The translations under genes and the position numbers were made by a program. Shown one piece after another: positions 20,737 to 31,930 of a DNA stretch of 64,000 bases (positions are counted from its first letter, which is position 1; each line of letters opens with the position of its first letter). The notes below the pieces were generated by a model. The model made no database searches and was not told the origin of the DNA. It saw nothing but the letters and a program-made list of their open reading frames with translations. Location: assembly GCF_003952385.1 (NCBI RefSeq), contig NZ_CP034444.1, positions 4,216,001-4,280,000 of the forward strand, read 5' to 3'. Source of the DNA: Mesorhizobium sp. M1D.F.Ca.ET.043.01.1.1. GTDB taxonomy: Bacteria > Pseudomonadota > Alphaproteobacteria > Rhizobiales > Rhizobiaceae.

Positions 20737-21058
20737 GTCAAGTCAAACTGCGGACGACCATGTTTTCAAGGCCTTGGCGCATCCGCGCCGGCGCGAGCTG
20801 CTCGACCGGCTGAAGGATCGGCCGCAGACCACCGGCTCGCTCTGCGAGGCATTCCCGGACATGGACCGCTGCACGGTGATGATGCATCTCAAGGTGCTCG
20901 AAGAGGCCGACCTGGTCGTGGCGCGGCGCGAGGGGCGCGAGCGCTGGAACCATCTCAACGCGCTGCCGATCAGGCAGATCCACGACCGCTGGATCAGCCA
21001 GTATGCCGGCCACGCCATCAGCATCCTCGACCGGCTCAAGTCGGATCTGGAGGGATGA
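20735..21058 (+). CDS. ArsR/SmtB-family transcriptional regulator
   Basis: A 107-residue winged-helix repressor: 'VFKALAHPRRRELLDRLKDRPQTTGSL', recognition helix 'DRCTVMMHLKVLEEADLVVARREGRERWNHLN'. No CxC metal motif of classical ArsR is seen, so it belongs to the non-metal branch that usually controls SRPBCC and VOC genes. The ATG at 20735 has no ribosome-binding site and overlaps the operator, suggesting a leaderless or near-leaderless mRNA and autoregulation. Confidence 0.92.
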   Translation: MSSQTADDHVFKALAHPRRRELLDRLKDRPQTTGSLCEAFPDMDRCTVMMHLKVLEEADLVVARREGRERWNHLNALPIRQIHDRWISQYAGHAISILDRLKSDLEG

Positions 21059-21280
21059 TTTCCTGCCATGCGGGCCGTGCTCGTCCGCCGTCTTGCGGGG
21101 TCCACGGCGCGGCTGGACGAATTGAGCCGATTTATCTATAAGCCGGCCATTCCGACAGAGAGCGCCGTGTGCCTTCGCAGGCATGCTTGCAGCGTTCTGA
21201 AATTATGAATTCGAGCATTTGCCGATGCCGGGTGATCGCTCCGGCCGAAAGATGCTCTAGCCGAACACGACAGGGGTGCC

Positions 21281-22030
21281 ATGGCTGGCCATTCGCAGTT
21301 CAAGAACATCATGCACCGCAAGGGCCGCCAGGACGCGGTGCGGTCGAAAATGTTTTCCAAGCTGGCGCGCGAAATCACCGTCGCCGCCAAGACCGGCACG
21401 CCCGATCCGGCGATGAACCCGCGCCTGCGTCTTGCGGTGCAGAACGCCAAGGCGGTGTCGATGCCGAAGGACAACATCCAGCGCGCCATCAACAAGGCCT
21501 CCGCCGGCGATGCCGAGAACTACGAGGCGGTGCGCTACGAGGGCTACGGCCCGGGCGGCGTGGCGCTGATCGTCGAGGTGCTGACCGACAACCGCAACCG
21601 CTCGGCCTCCAATGTGCGCGCCGCCTTCACCAAGGCCGGCGGGGCGCTCGGCGAAACCGGCTCGGTGTCGTTCATGTGGGACCGCATCGGCGAGATCTAC
21701 TATCCGGTCGCTGCCGGCAGCGCCGACAAGGTGATGGAAGCCGCGATCGAGGCCGGCGCCGACGACGTGGAGTCGGACGAGGAAGGCCACACCATCTACT
21801 GCGGCTTCGAAAATCTCGGCGAAGTGTCGAAGTCGCTCGAAGCCGCGCTCGGCGAGGCGGAATCGGTGAAGCCTATCTGGCGGCCGCAGAACAATGTCCC
21901 GGTCGACGAAGAGCGGGCGCAGTCGCTGATGAAGCTGGTCGCCACCCTCGAGGACGATGACGACGCGCAAAGCGTCTACGCCAATTTCGAGGTCGACGAC
22001 GAGACGATGGCCAAGCTCAGCGCGGCCTGA
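21281..22030 (+). CDS. YebC/PmpR-family transcriptional or translational regulator
   Basis: A 249-residue protein of conserved length. It starts [19 protein letters not shown] and holds '[19 protein letters not shown]'-like segments, '[13 protein letters not shown]' and '[14 protein letters not shown]', which are diagnostic of YebC (TACO1 in mitochondria). Family members bind DNA or act on ribosomes stalled at proline stretches. It often lies beside ruvC, but here it is about 18 kb away. ATG 21281 follows AGGGGT. Confidence 0.95.
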   Translation: MAGHSQFKNIMHRKGRQDAVRSKMFSKLAREITVAAKTGTPDPAMNPRLRLAVQNAKAVSMPKDNIQRAINKASAGDAENYEAVRYEGYGPGGVALIVEVLTDNRNRSASNVRAAFTKAGGALGETGSVSFMWDRIGEIYYPVAAGSADKVMEAAIEAGADDVESDEEGHTIYCGFENLGEVSKSLEAALGEAESVKPIWRPQNNVPVDEERAQSLMKLVATLEDDDDAQSVYANFEVDDETMAKLSAA

Positions 22031-22041
22031 GCCACGTCGCC

Positions 22042-22353
22042 ATGAGCGAAAAGCCGCTGCCCACCATTCGCATCACCTACTGCACGCAATGCCACTGGCT
22101 CTTGCGTGCCGGCTGGATGGCGCAGGAACTGCTCTCGACCTTCGGCACCGATCTCGGCGAGGTGACATTGGTGCCGGGCACCGGCGGCATCTTCACCATC
22201 ACCTGCAACGAGGTGCTTATCTGGGAGCGCAAGCGCGACGGCGGCTTTCCGGATGCGGCGAAGCTCAAGCAACTGGTCCGCGACGTCATCGACCCGGATC
22301 GCGACCTCGGCCATGTCGACCGCACAACGCACAAGAAGACAGACCCCGCCTGA
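22042..22353 (+). CDS. SelT/SelW/SelH-family (Rdx) thioredoxin-fold protein
   Basis: A 103-residue selenoprotein W-like protein with Cys in place of Sec. The 'ITYCTQCHWLLRAGWMAQELL' redox CxxC lies at residues 14-17, and the 'LVPGTGGIFTITCNEVLIWERK' strand region follows. The family gives small soluble redox proteins of uncertain function. It lies 11 bp after yebC, likely in the same transcript, and is closed by a terminator. Confidence 0.9.
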   Translation: MSEKPLPTIRITYCTQCHWLLRAGWMAQELLSTFGTDLGEVTLVPGTGGIFTITCNEVLIWERKRDGGFPDAAKLKQLVRDVIDPDRDLGHVDRTTHKKTDPA

Positions 22354-22366
22354 TGCGGGGTCTTTT
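22341..22366 (+). terminator. Intrinsic terminator of yebC-selW unit
   Basis: AGACCCCGC, loop CTGAT, GCGGGGTCTTTT. The left arm overlaps the end of the Rdx gene. Confidence 0.85.
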
Positions 22367-22385
22367 ACATTGTGGAGTGCTGTCT

Positions 22386-22862
22386 TCAGATCAATGCCAT
22401 GATGAAGCAGGCCATCGCCACGATGGCGGTGATGGTGCGGACGTGGTTCCACATCACCCATTCGCTCAGATAGTTCGTCCAGATCGCGGCGCCGTTGGCG
22501 TTCGCCGGATCGACGGCGGCTAAAGCATCGTTGAGCGGCACGTTGAAGACCATGGTCACGATCGGATTGCCGACGAGATAGATGATCGCGCCGGCAAGCA
22601 GCCAGTACGAGCCTGACTGACTCCAGCCGAAGAAAACGGCGGCGATCAACACCAGGCAGATGAGGCCGGTGCCGAACAGCGCCGTCATGAAGGTCGGCGT
22701 GATCACCGTGATGTTGATCGAATTCATGGCTGCGATGCCGCCGGCGGCCGGCAGGCGGGCGAGCGCCGGCATGACGAAATTCGAGAAAGCGAAGAAAACG
22801 CCGCCGACAACGCCGGAGCCGATCGCGGCAATGAAGGTGAGGGTGGGAAGAAATTTCATCAT
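22386..22862 (-). CDS. DUF1772 membrane protein
   Basis: A 158-residue protein with four membrane segments, of the DUF1772 (anthrone oxygenase-like) family: 'GVFFAFSNFVMPALARLPAAGGIAAMNSIN' after the first helix, later 'VFNVPLNDAL'. The start is ATG 22862 (MMKFLP) with GGAG 9 bp upstream; the longer frame is not needed. It diverges from the TetR-type regulator and is probably its target. Function unknown. Confidence 0.88.
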   Translation of the reverse strand: MMKFLPTLTFIAAIGSGVVGGVFFAFSNFVMPALARLPAAGGIAAMNSINITVITPTFMTALFGTGLICLVLIAAVFFGWSQSGSYWLLAGAIIYLVGNPIVTMVFNVPLNDALAAVDPANANGAAIWTNYLSEWVMWNHVRTITAIVAMACFIMALI

Positions 22863-22912
22863 GTCGGTTGCTCCAGATTTTGCAGCCAGGATCGCCGGTA
22901 CGGTTGAAATAT

Positions 22913-22955
22913 GAGAAACCCTCATGTTTGCAAAACGTGATAAACCCTCGTATTT
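22913..22955. promoter_or_regulatory. Direct repeats between DUF1772 and TetR genes (candidate operator)
   Basis: GA(G/T)AAACCCTC(A/G)T(G/A)TTT occurs at 22913-22929 and again at 22939-22955, 26 bp apart, in the 136-bp divergent promoter. A TetR dimer usually prefers inverted repeats, so this may instead be a duplicated promoter element. Confidence 0.45.
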
Positions 22956-22998
22956 TTCGAGTCAAGCCAGTTTTCGAAGTATCGTCTCGGAGAGAGTC

Positions 22999-23640
22999 AT
23001 GGATGACAAAGTCGCGGCGAAGATCGAGCAGGCGGCCCTCGCTTCACCGCGGCGGGCGCCGACGCAGCAACGCAGCCGCGAGCGCGTGGAGCGCATGCTC
23101 GCCGCTGCCTCGGCGCTGATTGCCGAGCAAGGCAGCGACGCCATGCGCATGGGCGAGGTTGCGGAAAGGGCGGGCGTCTCGATCGGCTCGCTCTACCAGT
23201 TCTTTCCCGACAAGCGGGCGATCGTCTGGGCGCTGGCCGAGCGCTACACCGCCGAAAGCCAGGCCTGCATTGCATCGGCGCTGAAGGATGTCGACGATGC
23301 CGACGGCCTGAAGCAGGCGTTCTCGGAACTGGTCGATATCTATTACCGGCTGTTCCTGGCCGAGCCAGTGATGCGCGACATCTGGTCGGGCACGCAGGCC
23401 GACAAGGCGCTGCGCGAGCTCGAGCTGGCCGACAGCCGGGCCAACGCCGAATTCCTCGTCGCGGTGCTCAAGCGGCTGAGGCCCAGTGCCGATCCTATCG
23501 CGCTGGAGACGACGGCGTTCCTCGTCTGGCAGATGGGCGAGACCGCCATGCGGCTGGCGATCTCGGTCGACCGGGAAGAAGGGGACCGGCTGGTGGCGGC
23601 CTACAAGCGCATGGCGCTGCGGGAGCTATTGGCTGAGTAG
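22999..23640 (+). CDS. TetR/AcrR-family transcriptional regulator
   Basis: A 213-residue regulator with the N-terminal helix-turn-helix 'RMGEVAERAGVSIGSLYQFFPDKRAIVWALAERY' (about residues 45-80) and a ligand-binding C-terminal domain. ATG 22999 follows GAGAGAG; the open frame starts 75 bp upstream inside the direct-repeat region, and that start is less likely. It is divergent from the DUF1772 gene and convergent with rpmE. Confidence 0.92.
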   Translation: MDDKVAAKIEQAALASPRRAPTQQRSRERVERMLAAASALIAEQGSDAMRMGEVAERAGVSIGSLYQFFPDKRAIVWALAERYTAESQACIASALKDVDDADGLKQAFSELVDIYYRLFLAEPVMRDIWSGTQADKALRELELADSRANAEFLVAVLKRLRPSADPIALETTAFLVWQMGETAMRLAISVDREEGDRLVAAYKRMALRELLAE

Positions 23641-23659
23641 GCGGCCGACACCGGCAACA

Positions 23660-23686
23660 AAAAACCCGCCTCGAGGGCGGGTTTTT
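23660..23686. terminator. Bidirectional terminator between tetR-type gene and rpmE
   Basis: AAAAACCCGCC, loop TCGAG, GGCGGGTTTTT. It is symmetrical and serves both convergent genes. Confidence 0.9.
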
Positions 23687-23710
23687 GATCTGCGACAAAG
23701 CGCGGGAAAC

Positions 23711-23932
23711 TTAAAGGCCGAAACCTTCGAAGCGCTTCTTGAACTTGGAGAGGCGGCCGCCGCGGTCGAGCAGGGTCTGCTGGCCGCCGGTCCAGGCAGG
23801 GTGCGTGGTCGGGTCGATGTCGAGGTTCATCGTGTCGCCTTCCTTGCCCCAGGTGGAGCGGGTCAGGTACTCGGTGCCGTCGGTCATGACGACCTTGATG
23901 GTGTGGTAGTCGGGATGGATATCGGCCTTCAT
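23711..23932 (-). CDS. rpmE: 50S ribosomal protein L31
   Basis: A 73-residue protein beginning [19 protein letters not shown] and ending '[12 protein letters not shown]', of the alphaproteobacterial L31 type. The zinc-binding CxxC pairs of the C+ form are absent, so it is a C- type that needs no zinc. A much longer minus-strand frame runs upstream across the ABC exporter but is a shadow. It diverges from the ABC exporter gene, with 207 bp between. Confidence 0.96.
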   Translation of the reverse strand: MKADIHPDYHTIKVVMTDGTEYLTRSTWGKEGDTMNLDIDPTTHPAWTGGQQTLLDRGGRLSKFKKRFEGFGL

Positions 23933-24139
23933 TGTCTTATTTCCTGGCTTGCCGGCGCTGGTGACGGGCCGATGGCCTGCGTCGATGCGCCCCTTTTTAA
24001 AACTCGAAGCCGCAGCTAATGAAAAGCCACGGCTTCTAAAACGGTCGGCGAGCCTATACATCAGCCGGAATTGAATCACAAGGCCGCGGCAAGCGCATAT
24101 TGAAGCGCATGACCGGCAAAGCGGCCAGAGGAAACGCTC

Positions 24140-25942
<1,803 letters not shown>

Positions 25943-25975
25943 CCACACTACAAAGCGGCTGGTTTTAGCTGCACG

Positions 25976-27460
<1,485 letters not shown>

Positions 27461-27607
27461 GGATGGTTTCCGGCTGCAAATGGGCTGGCGCGAAAAGATA
27501 CCAAGGCATCGAGCTTGGCAACCCTGTTCGATCAGCGGAAAGCAACCGCATCTTGCCTTGCAGCGGCGCCCCGTGATCAATGCCGGGAACAACAGCTGGA
27601 GGGGACA

Positions 27608-27961
27608 ATGATCGGCAACATCGTGACCGCGCTGGTAGCGCTGATCCACTGCTACATCGTCTATCTGGAGATGGTGCTCTGGGACACGCCGCGCGGGCAC
27701 AAGGCGTTCAAGCTGACGCCAGAATTCGCGAGCGCCTCAAAAGTGCTCGCTGCCAACCAGGGGCTCTATAACGGCTTTCTCGCCGCAGGCCTGATCTGGG
27801 GCCTCTATCTCGGCGCCGGCGGGTTTGCGATCAAGATGTTCTTCCTGCTTTGCGTGGCCATTGCCGGCCTTTACGGCGCGGTCACCGTCGGCCGGAAGAT
27901 CCTGTTCATCCAGACCGTGCCGGCGGTGCTCGCCATCGTCGCGGTTTGGCTGGGCTGGTGA
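27608..27961 (+). CDS. DUF1304 membrane protein
   Basis: A 117-residue protein with four helices and the DUF1304 signatures 'LIHCYIVYLEMVLWDTPRGHKAFKL' and 'AANQGLYNGFLAAGLIWG'. ATG 27608 follows GGAGGGGACA. It is divergent from the carboxypeptidase gene (147 bp). The longer frame upstream is antisense to the carboxypeptidase gene. Function unknown. Confidence 0.9.
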   Translation: MIGNIVTALVALIHCYIVYLEMVLWDTPRGHKAFKLTPEFASASKVLAANQGLYNGFLAAGLIWGLYLGAGGFAIKMFFLLCVAIAGLYGAVTVGRKILFIQTVPAVLAIVAVWLGW

Positions 27962-27962
27962 T

Positions 27963-27997
27963 CAAAAAGGGCGCGATCGAAAAAAGGACGCCCTTGG
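27963..27997 (-). terminator. Terminator candidate for the minus-strand gene at 28042
   Basis: On the minus strand AAGGGCG, a 15-nt T-rich loop, CGCCCTT and then TTTGAT. The loop is long, so the signal is moderate. It starts 2 bp after the convergent DUF1304 gene. Confidence 0.45.
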
Positions 27998-28041
27998 GGC
28001 CAGGTCCCTCGGGCGCCAGGCGGTCCCTTCCTCCGAAGACC

Positions 28042-28467
28042 TCAACCGTTCGGGTAATGACCGCCGTCCGAGCCGTCGCCCATCAGGAAGCCGCTGCCGG
28101 TGTCGACCATGAGTTTCTGGTCGACATGGTCGAGACGGCGCAGCAGGTCGTGATACTGCGCGGCGGGAATCCTGCCATGATCCGAAGCGGCGACCTTCTC
28201 TGCGGCCTGGCTGATATGAGCGGCACGCATATGCAACTGCTCGGCCTCGGTGGCCGAGATGGTGTTGGCTTCCCGCGCATCCCTGATGCCCTGGTCCACA
28301 CCCTGGACCTGCTCCATCAGGCTGGTCGCGCGCGGGCCGGTCATGTCGGTTGGAGCGGTTGCGTCGAGAGCGCCCTTATGATGCCCGGCGGCGTGGGCGC
28401 CGGCCAGCGGAGCGGCGATCAGAACCGCGGCGAGGGTTGCAGTCTTGAGAGATGTCGAAGCGCGCAT
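28042..28467 (-). CDS. Exported small helical protein, unknown
   Basis: A 141-residue protein with a clear signal peptide (MRASTSLKTATLAAVLIAAP..AHAA). The mature part is helical ('SLMEQVQGVDQGIRDAREANTISATEAEQLHMRAAHI'), ending Gly/Asp-rich 'GSGFLMGDGSDGGHYPNG'. I do not recognise the family. The start ATG 28467 follows GGAGGA; the longer frame upstream lacks this signal. Between it and the next gene lie about 240 bp with an AT-rich spot near 28616-28640 that could be its promoter. Confidence 0.7.
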   Translation of the reverse strand: MRASTSLKTATLAAVLIAAPLAGAHAAGHHKGALDATAPTDMTGPRATSLMEQVQGVDQGIRDAREANTISATEAEQLHMRAAHISQAAEKVAASDHGRIPAAQYHDLLRRLDHVDQKLMVDTGSGFLMGDGSDGGHYPNG

Positions 28468-28707
28468 GACGGCGCATCCTCCTGCTGGGAAGGGAGCGGC
28501 CATTCCGCTCCGCCTTCCGACCTTGTGGGGCCGTCCGGTTCCGTCGCGTCGCGATGGCGCCATCGCCGGCGGTTCCCGGCCCTGCGCGGCAAGCTAGGAG
28601 CGCCAATTTGCGATGTGTAATTAAAAAAAGATAATATTTTCAGGCCTTGCCGCCGGAACCCCTGCGCCCTAGAGTTGAGCCGGCGAACAAATTCGCGTGA
28701 ACTTGAA

Positions 28708-29736
28708 TCAACGTTCGGTGAGCTTCAGTTCAATGCGGCGGTTCTTGCTGCGCGCGTCGTCCGTGTCGGCGGGATCGAGTGGCTGGAATTCGCCGAAGCC
28801 GGCCGCGACCAGCCGGTTGGCGGGCACGCCGTTCTCGATCAGGAACTTCACCACCGAGGTCGCGCGCGCCGTCGACAGTTCCCAGTTGTCGCGATAGCGG
28901 CCGGCGCCGGACAGCGGCTTGTTGTCGGTGTGGCCATCGACGCGCAGCACCCAACTGATCTCGGGCGGGATTTCCTTCTGCAGCTCGATGACGGCATCGG
29001 CGAGCTTCTTCATCTCGACCTTGCCGGCATCGTTGATCTCGTCGGAGCCGGTCGGGAACAGCACCTCCGACTGGAAGACGAAGCGGTCGCCAACGATGCG
29101 GATGTTCTCGCGGTCGGCGAGGATCTCGCGCAGCCGGCCGAAGAAATCGGAGCGGTATCGGTTGAGCTCCTGGACACGCTGCGCCAGCGCCACGTTCAGG
29201 CGGCGGCCGAGATCGGCGATCTTGGTGTTGGACTCGCGGTCGCGCTGCTCCGATACGTTGAGCGCGTCCTCGAGCGCCGCGATCTGCTTGCGAAGTGCGG
29301 CGATCTGCTGGTTGAGGATCTCGACCTGGCTCAGCGCCTGCTGGCTGATCTGGCGCTGGTTGCTGAGCTCGCCGGAGAGCGCTTCCGCGCGCTTGTTGGC
29401 CGCGTCGCCGGCGCCTGCGCCCTGGTCCAGCAATTGCTGAAGCCGGCTCCTTTCGGCTTCCGCCGCCGACAGCGAGGCCTGCAGGTTGGCGAGCGTATCT
29501 TCCTTGTCCTGACTGTTCGAGCGCTCCAGCGCGAGCAACTGCGTCAGTTCGTTGATCTGCGAGTTGAGGCGGTTGAGCACGGTATCCTTGCCGGAGATCT
29601 CGCGGCTGAGCAGGAACTGCGCCAGCACGAACACCGTCAGCAGGAACATGATGGCGAGCAGCAGCGTCGACAGCGCGTCGACGAAGCCCGGCCAGTAGTC
29701 GATGCGGCGGTCGGCGCGCCGTCTTGCCAGCGCCAC
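28708..29736 (-). CDS. MotB-like peptidoglycan-binding (OmpA domain) protein
   Basis: A 342-residue inner-membrane protein. One membrane helix lies at about residues 20-45 and carries the channel Asp in 'PGFVDALSTLLLAIMF', the position of the MotB proton-binding Asp. It is followed by a long coiled coil (about 50-165; 'LNSQINELTQLLALERSN') and a C-terminal OmpA/MotB peptidoglycan-binding domain ('DGHTDNKPLSG', 'NWELSTARATSVVKFLIENG'). The GTG start at 29736 lies 1 bp after the stop of the upstream MotA-like gene. This is not a flagellar locus; a non-flagellar stator or envelope role is likely. Confidence 0.85.
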   Translation of the reverse strand: MALARRRADRRIDYWPGFVDALSTLLLAIMFLLTVFVLAQFLLSREISGKDTVLNRLNSQINELTQLLALERSNSQDKEDTLANLQASLSAAEAERSRLQQLLDQGAGAGDAANKRAEALSGELSNQRQISQQALSQVEILNQQIAALRKQIAALEDALNVSEQRDRESNTKIADLGRRLNVALAQRVQELNRYRSDFFGRLREILADRENIRIVGDRFVFQSEVLFPTGSDEINDAGKVEMKKLADAVIELQKEIPPEISWVLRVDGHTDNKPLSGAGRYRDNWELSTARATSVVKFLIENGVPANRLVAAGFGEFQPLDPADTDDARSKNRRIELKLTER

Positions 29737-29737
29737 G

Positions 29738-30757
29738 TCAGTGGACCCCTTGCTTCTTCAGCGCGTCGGCGATCTTTTCCAGCGTGTTGCGCATCGCCTT
29801 CTGCTCGTCGGACTGCGCTTCGACCCAGTCGCGCATGATCTGCTGCTCGGAGCGCATGTTCTTGACCAGCCCGGAGATGCCGTCCGCCAGGTTGGCCATG
29901 GCGGTGGCGACGCGCGGGTTGGAGCCGCCGCCATTTTCCTGCAGGCTGCGCAGCCGTTCCGACAGCAGGCGGATCTCCTCCGACGGCTCGGCGCGGGCCT
30001 GGTCGGAGACCACGATGTCGGACGAGAGATCTGTGACCGAGGACAGCCAGTTTTCGAGCTCGGTGTAGAACCGGGTCTGGGCGCGGCCGGCCTGCAGGTC
30101 GAGGAAGCCGAGCACCAGCGAGCCGGAGAGACCGAACAGCGAGGACGAGAAGGCCGTGCCCATGCCGGCGAGCGGCGCCGACAGGCCCTGCTTCAGCGCG
30201 TCAAGCACGGCGGCCGCGTCGCCCGTGCCGGGGTCTAGCGCCTCGATGGTCTCGCGGATCGAGGCGATGGTGCCGAGCAGGCCCCAGAAGGTGCCGAGCA
30301 GGCCGAGGAACACCAGCAGCCCGACGAGATAGCGCGAGGTGTCGCGGCTTTCGTCGAGGCGGGTGGCGATGGAATCGAGCATGGTGCGCATCGAAGAGGT
30401 CGAGAAGGCGATCGTCGACGAACGGCCGATCATCGCCTTCATCGGCGCCAAAAGCACCGGCTCGGTGGTTTCGGAGCCGGCACGGAACGAATTGACCCAG
30501 CGCACTTCCCGGAACAGCCGCCCGACCTGGACAAAGGCGAGCAGGATGCCGACGGCGAGCACGCCGATGATCAGCCCGTTGAGGCCGGGATTGGCGGAGA
30601 AGGCTCTCGATATCTGGCGGGTGAGGATGGCGGCGATGAAGGCGACGATGACCAGGAAGATCACCATGGTGAGCAGGAAGACCTGCGGGCTCGACAGCTT
30701 GTGCGGATCGTAGACCAGGACATCCGAGCGCCTGCCGAAGGATCTGAGAAAAGCCAT
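29738..30757 (-). CDS. MotA/TolQ/ExbB-type proton channel protein
   Basis: A 339-residue membrane protein partnered with the MotB-like protein. Two N-terminal helices (about 24-65) precede a cytoplasmic section. The conserved TolQ-family helix pair 'GLLVFLGLLGTFWGLLGTI' and 'LSAPLAGMGTAFSSSLFGLSGSLVLGFLDL' (about 145-225) is followed by a helical tail. It is longer than TolQ (236 residues) encoded at 46116. The pair is probably a proton-driven, peptidoglycan-anchored motor conserved in rhizobia. Confidence 0.88.
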   Translation of the reverse strand: MAFLRSFGRRSDVLVYDPHKLSSPQVFLLTMVIFLVIVAFIAAILTRQISRAFSANPGLNGLIIGVLAVGILLAFVQVGRLFREVRWVNSFRAGSETTEPVLLAPMKAMIGRSSTIAFSTSSMRTMLDSIATRLDESRDTSRYLVGLLVFLGLLGTFWGLLGTIASIRETIEALDPGTGDAAAVLDALKQGLSAPLAGMGTAFSSSLFGLSGSLVLGFLDLQAGRAQTRFYTELENWLSSVTDLSSDIVVSDQARAEPSEEIRLLSERLRSLQENGGGSNPRVATAMANLADGISGLVKNMRSEQQIMRDWVEAQSDEQKAMRNTLEKIADALKKQGVH

Positions 30758-30867
30758 TCGTGCCCCGTTTCCGATGCCACCCGCCGCAGAATTGCCGCGA
30801 CTCTAAACGGAATTGTGACCAAATTGAATGGCGCTTGGCAATATCGCCGTCGCCGTATTGTTTTGAC

Positions 30868-30938
30868 GCAATCCCGGACGGAAAGGCTATGGCGAAGTCG
30901 CCGACCCCGAACGCTTCACACTTTTCCTGGAATTGCTC
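30868..30938. repeat. RIME-like repeat, type A (copy 3, with internal insertion)
   Basis: Same GCAAT-CCGGACGGAAA left end and ACACTTTTCCTGGAATTGC right end as the other copies, but about 26 extra bases (GGCTATGGCGAAGTCGCC..) fill the centre. A GCGC..GCGC hairpin at 30942-30974 and a type B repeat follow. Confidence 0.85.
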
Positions 30939-30991
30939 CAAAGCGCGTCGCGCCGAAGATTTTCAGGCGAAGCGCTTCGATCTTTTGTTTG

Positions 30992-31040
30992 ATGCATGTC
31001 GTTGTCCCAAAACCGTTGCGCACTTTTGGGCGACATGCAT
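30992..31040. repeat. RIME-like repeat, type B (copy 1)
   Basis: Palindrome with arms ATGCATGTCG and CGACATGCAT around CCCAAAACCG..CACTTTTGGG. A second copy is at 52423. Both lie downstream of a type A copy, giving a mosaic A-B unit. It ends 5 bp from the hlyIII stop codon. Confidence 0.85.
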
Positions 31041-31045
31041 TGGCA

Positions 31046-31738
31046 TCAGAACCGGTTGATGACCAGGCAGTCGACCATCGCGGCCAGGTGCAGCCCGGCG
31101 CCGGTGACGACGAAGCCGTGCCAGACGGCATTGTGGAAGCGCAGGCCTTTCCAGGCAAAGAAGATGACGCCACAGGAATAGACGATGCCGCCGGCAATGA
31201 GCAGCACGACGGAGGTCGTCGGCAGCGTCTCCGCCAGCGGCCCGGCCAGCGCCACGCCGCTCCAGCCGATGGCGAGGTAGAAGACGATCGCCAGCCTGTC
31301 GTAGCGCCCGGGCAGGAACATCTTGATGGCGATGCCCATCGCCGCCGCGCTCCACACGATGACGATCATGGGCAAGGCAAGTGGCGACGTGTCGATCTGG
31401 GCCAGGAAAGGCGTGTAGGTGGCGGCGATCAGGAGATAGATCGCGGCATGGTCGAAGCGACGCAGGATCCACTTCGCCGGCCACGATATCGGCCACAGAT
31501 TATAGGCCAGCGACACCGACAGCACGGTAAGCAGCGACACCACATAGAAGACGGCGGCCACATATTCGCCCGGACCGGAATGGAAGGCGGCCAAAGCCAG
31601 GAAGGCCGAGCCGGCGGCGATCGCCAGCACGATGCCGACGGCATGGACGATGCCGTCGGCGATCATCTCCGCGCGCGAATAATGCCAGCGACCCACAAAG
31701 GGGATCTCGATCTGGGAGATTGGGCGCGCGTCGTTCAT
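31046..31738 (-). CDS. Hemolysin III / progestin-AdipoQ receptor (PAQR) family membrane protein
   Basis: A 230-residue seven-helix protein with the family motifs 'RAEMIADGIVHAVGIVLAI', 'ILRRFDHAAIYLLIAATYTPF' and 'HNAVWHGFVVTGAGLHLAAM' (conserved Ser/His/Asp zinc hydrolase residues). ATG 31738 (MNDARPIS) has AGGATC upstream; the frame runs 16 codons further. Bacterial members are often called hemolysin III but true hemolysis is rarely shown. Alone in its transcript. Confidence 0.9.
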   Translation of the reverse strand: MNDARPISQIEIPFVGRWHYSRAEMIADGIVHAVGIVLAIAAGSAFLALAAFHSGPGEYVAAVFYVVSLLTVLSVSLAYNLWPISWPAKWILRRFDHAAIYLLIAATYTPFLAQIDTSPLALPMIVIVWSAAAMGIAIKMFLPGRYDRLAIVFYLAIGWSGVALAGPLAETLPTTSVVLLIAGGIVYSCGVIFFAWKGLRFHNAVWHGFVVTGAGLHLAAMVDCLVINRF

Positions 31739-31930
31739 GAGTGATCCTGCAACTCTAATCTGGGCAGTCGCGGACCAGTATTTCAAGCTACGATTGCGGA
31801 TTTGCGACGACAGCCGCGCGTCCTTTCGACGCGCAAAGGACGATGCAGTACCTCGATTTGGTTCAGTGCGTCGCGCGCTTCAGCCGGGCCGACCTGTCAG
31901 CCGGACGGACCAGTCAGCGGGGCCGACTTG

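Noticed and set aside
28708..30757. Zorya-type defence system
   Set aside because: Only the MotA/MotB-like pair is present. The flanking genes are unrelated housekeeping genes.
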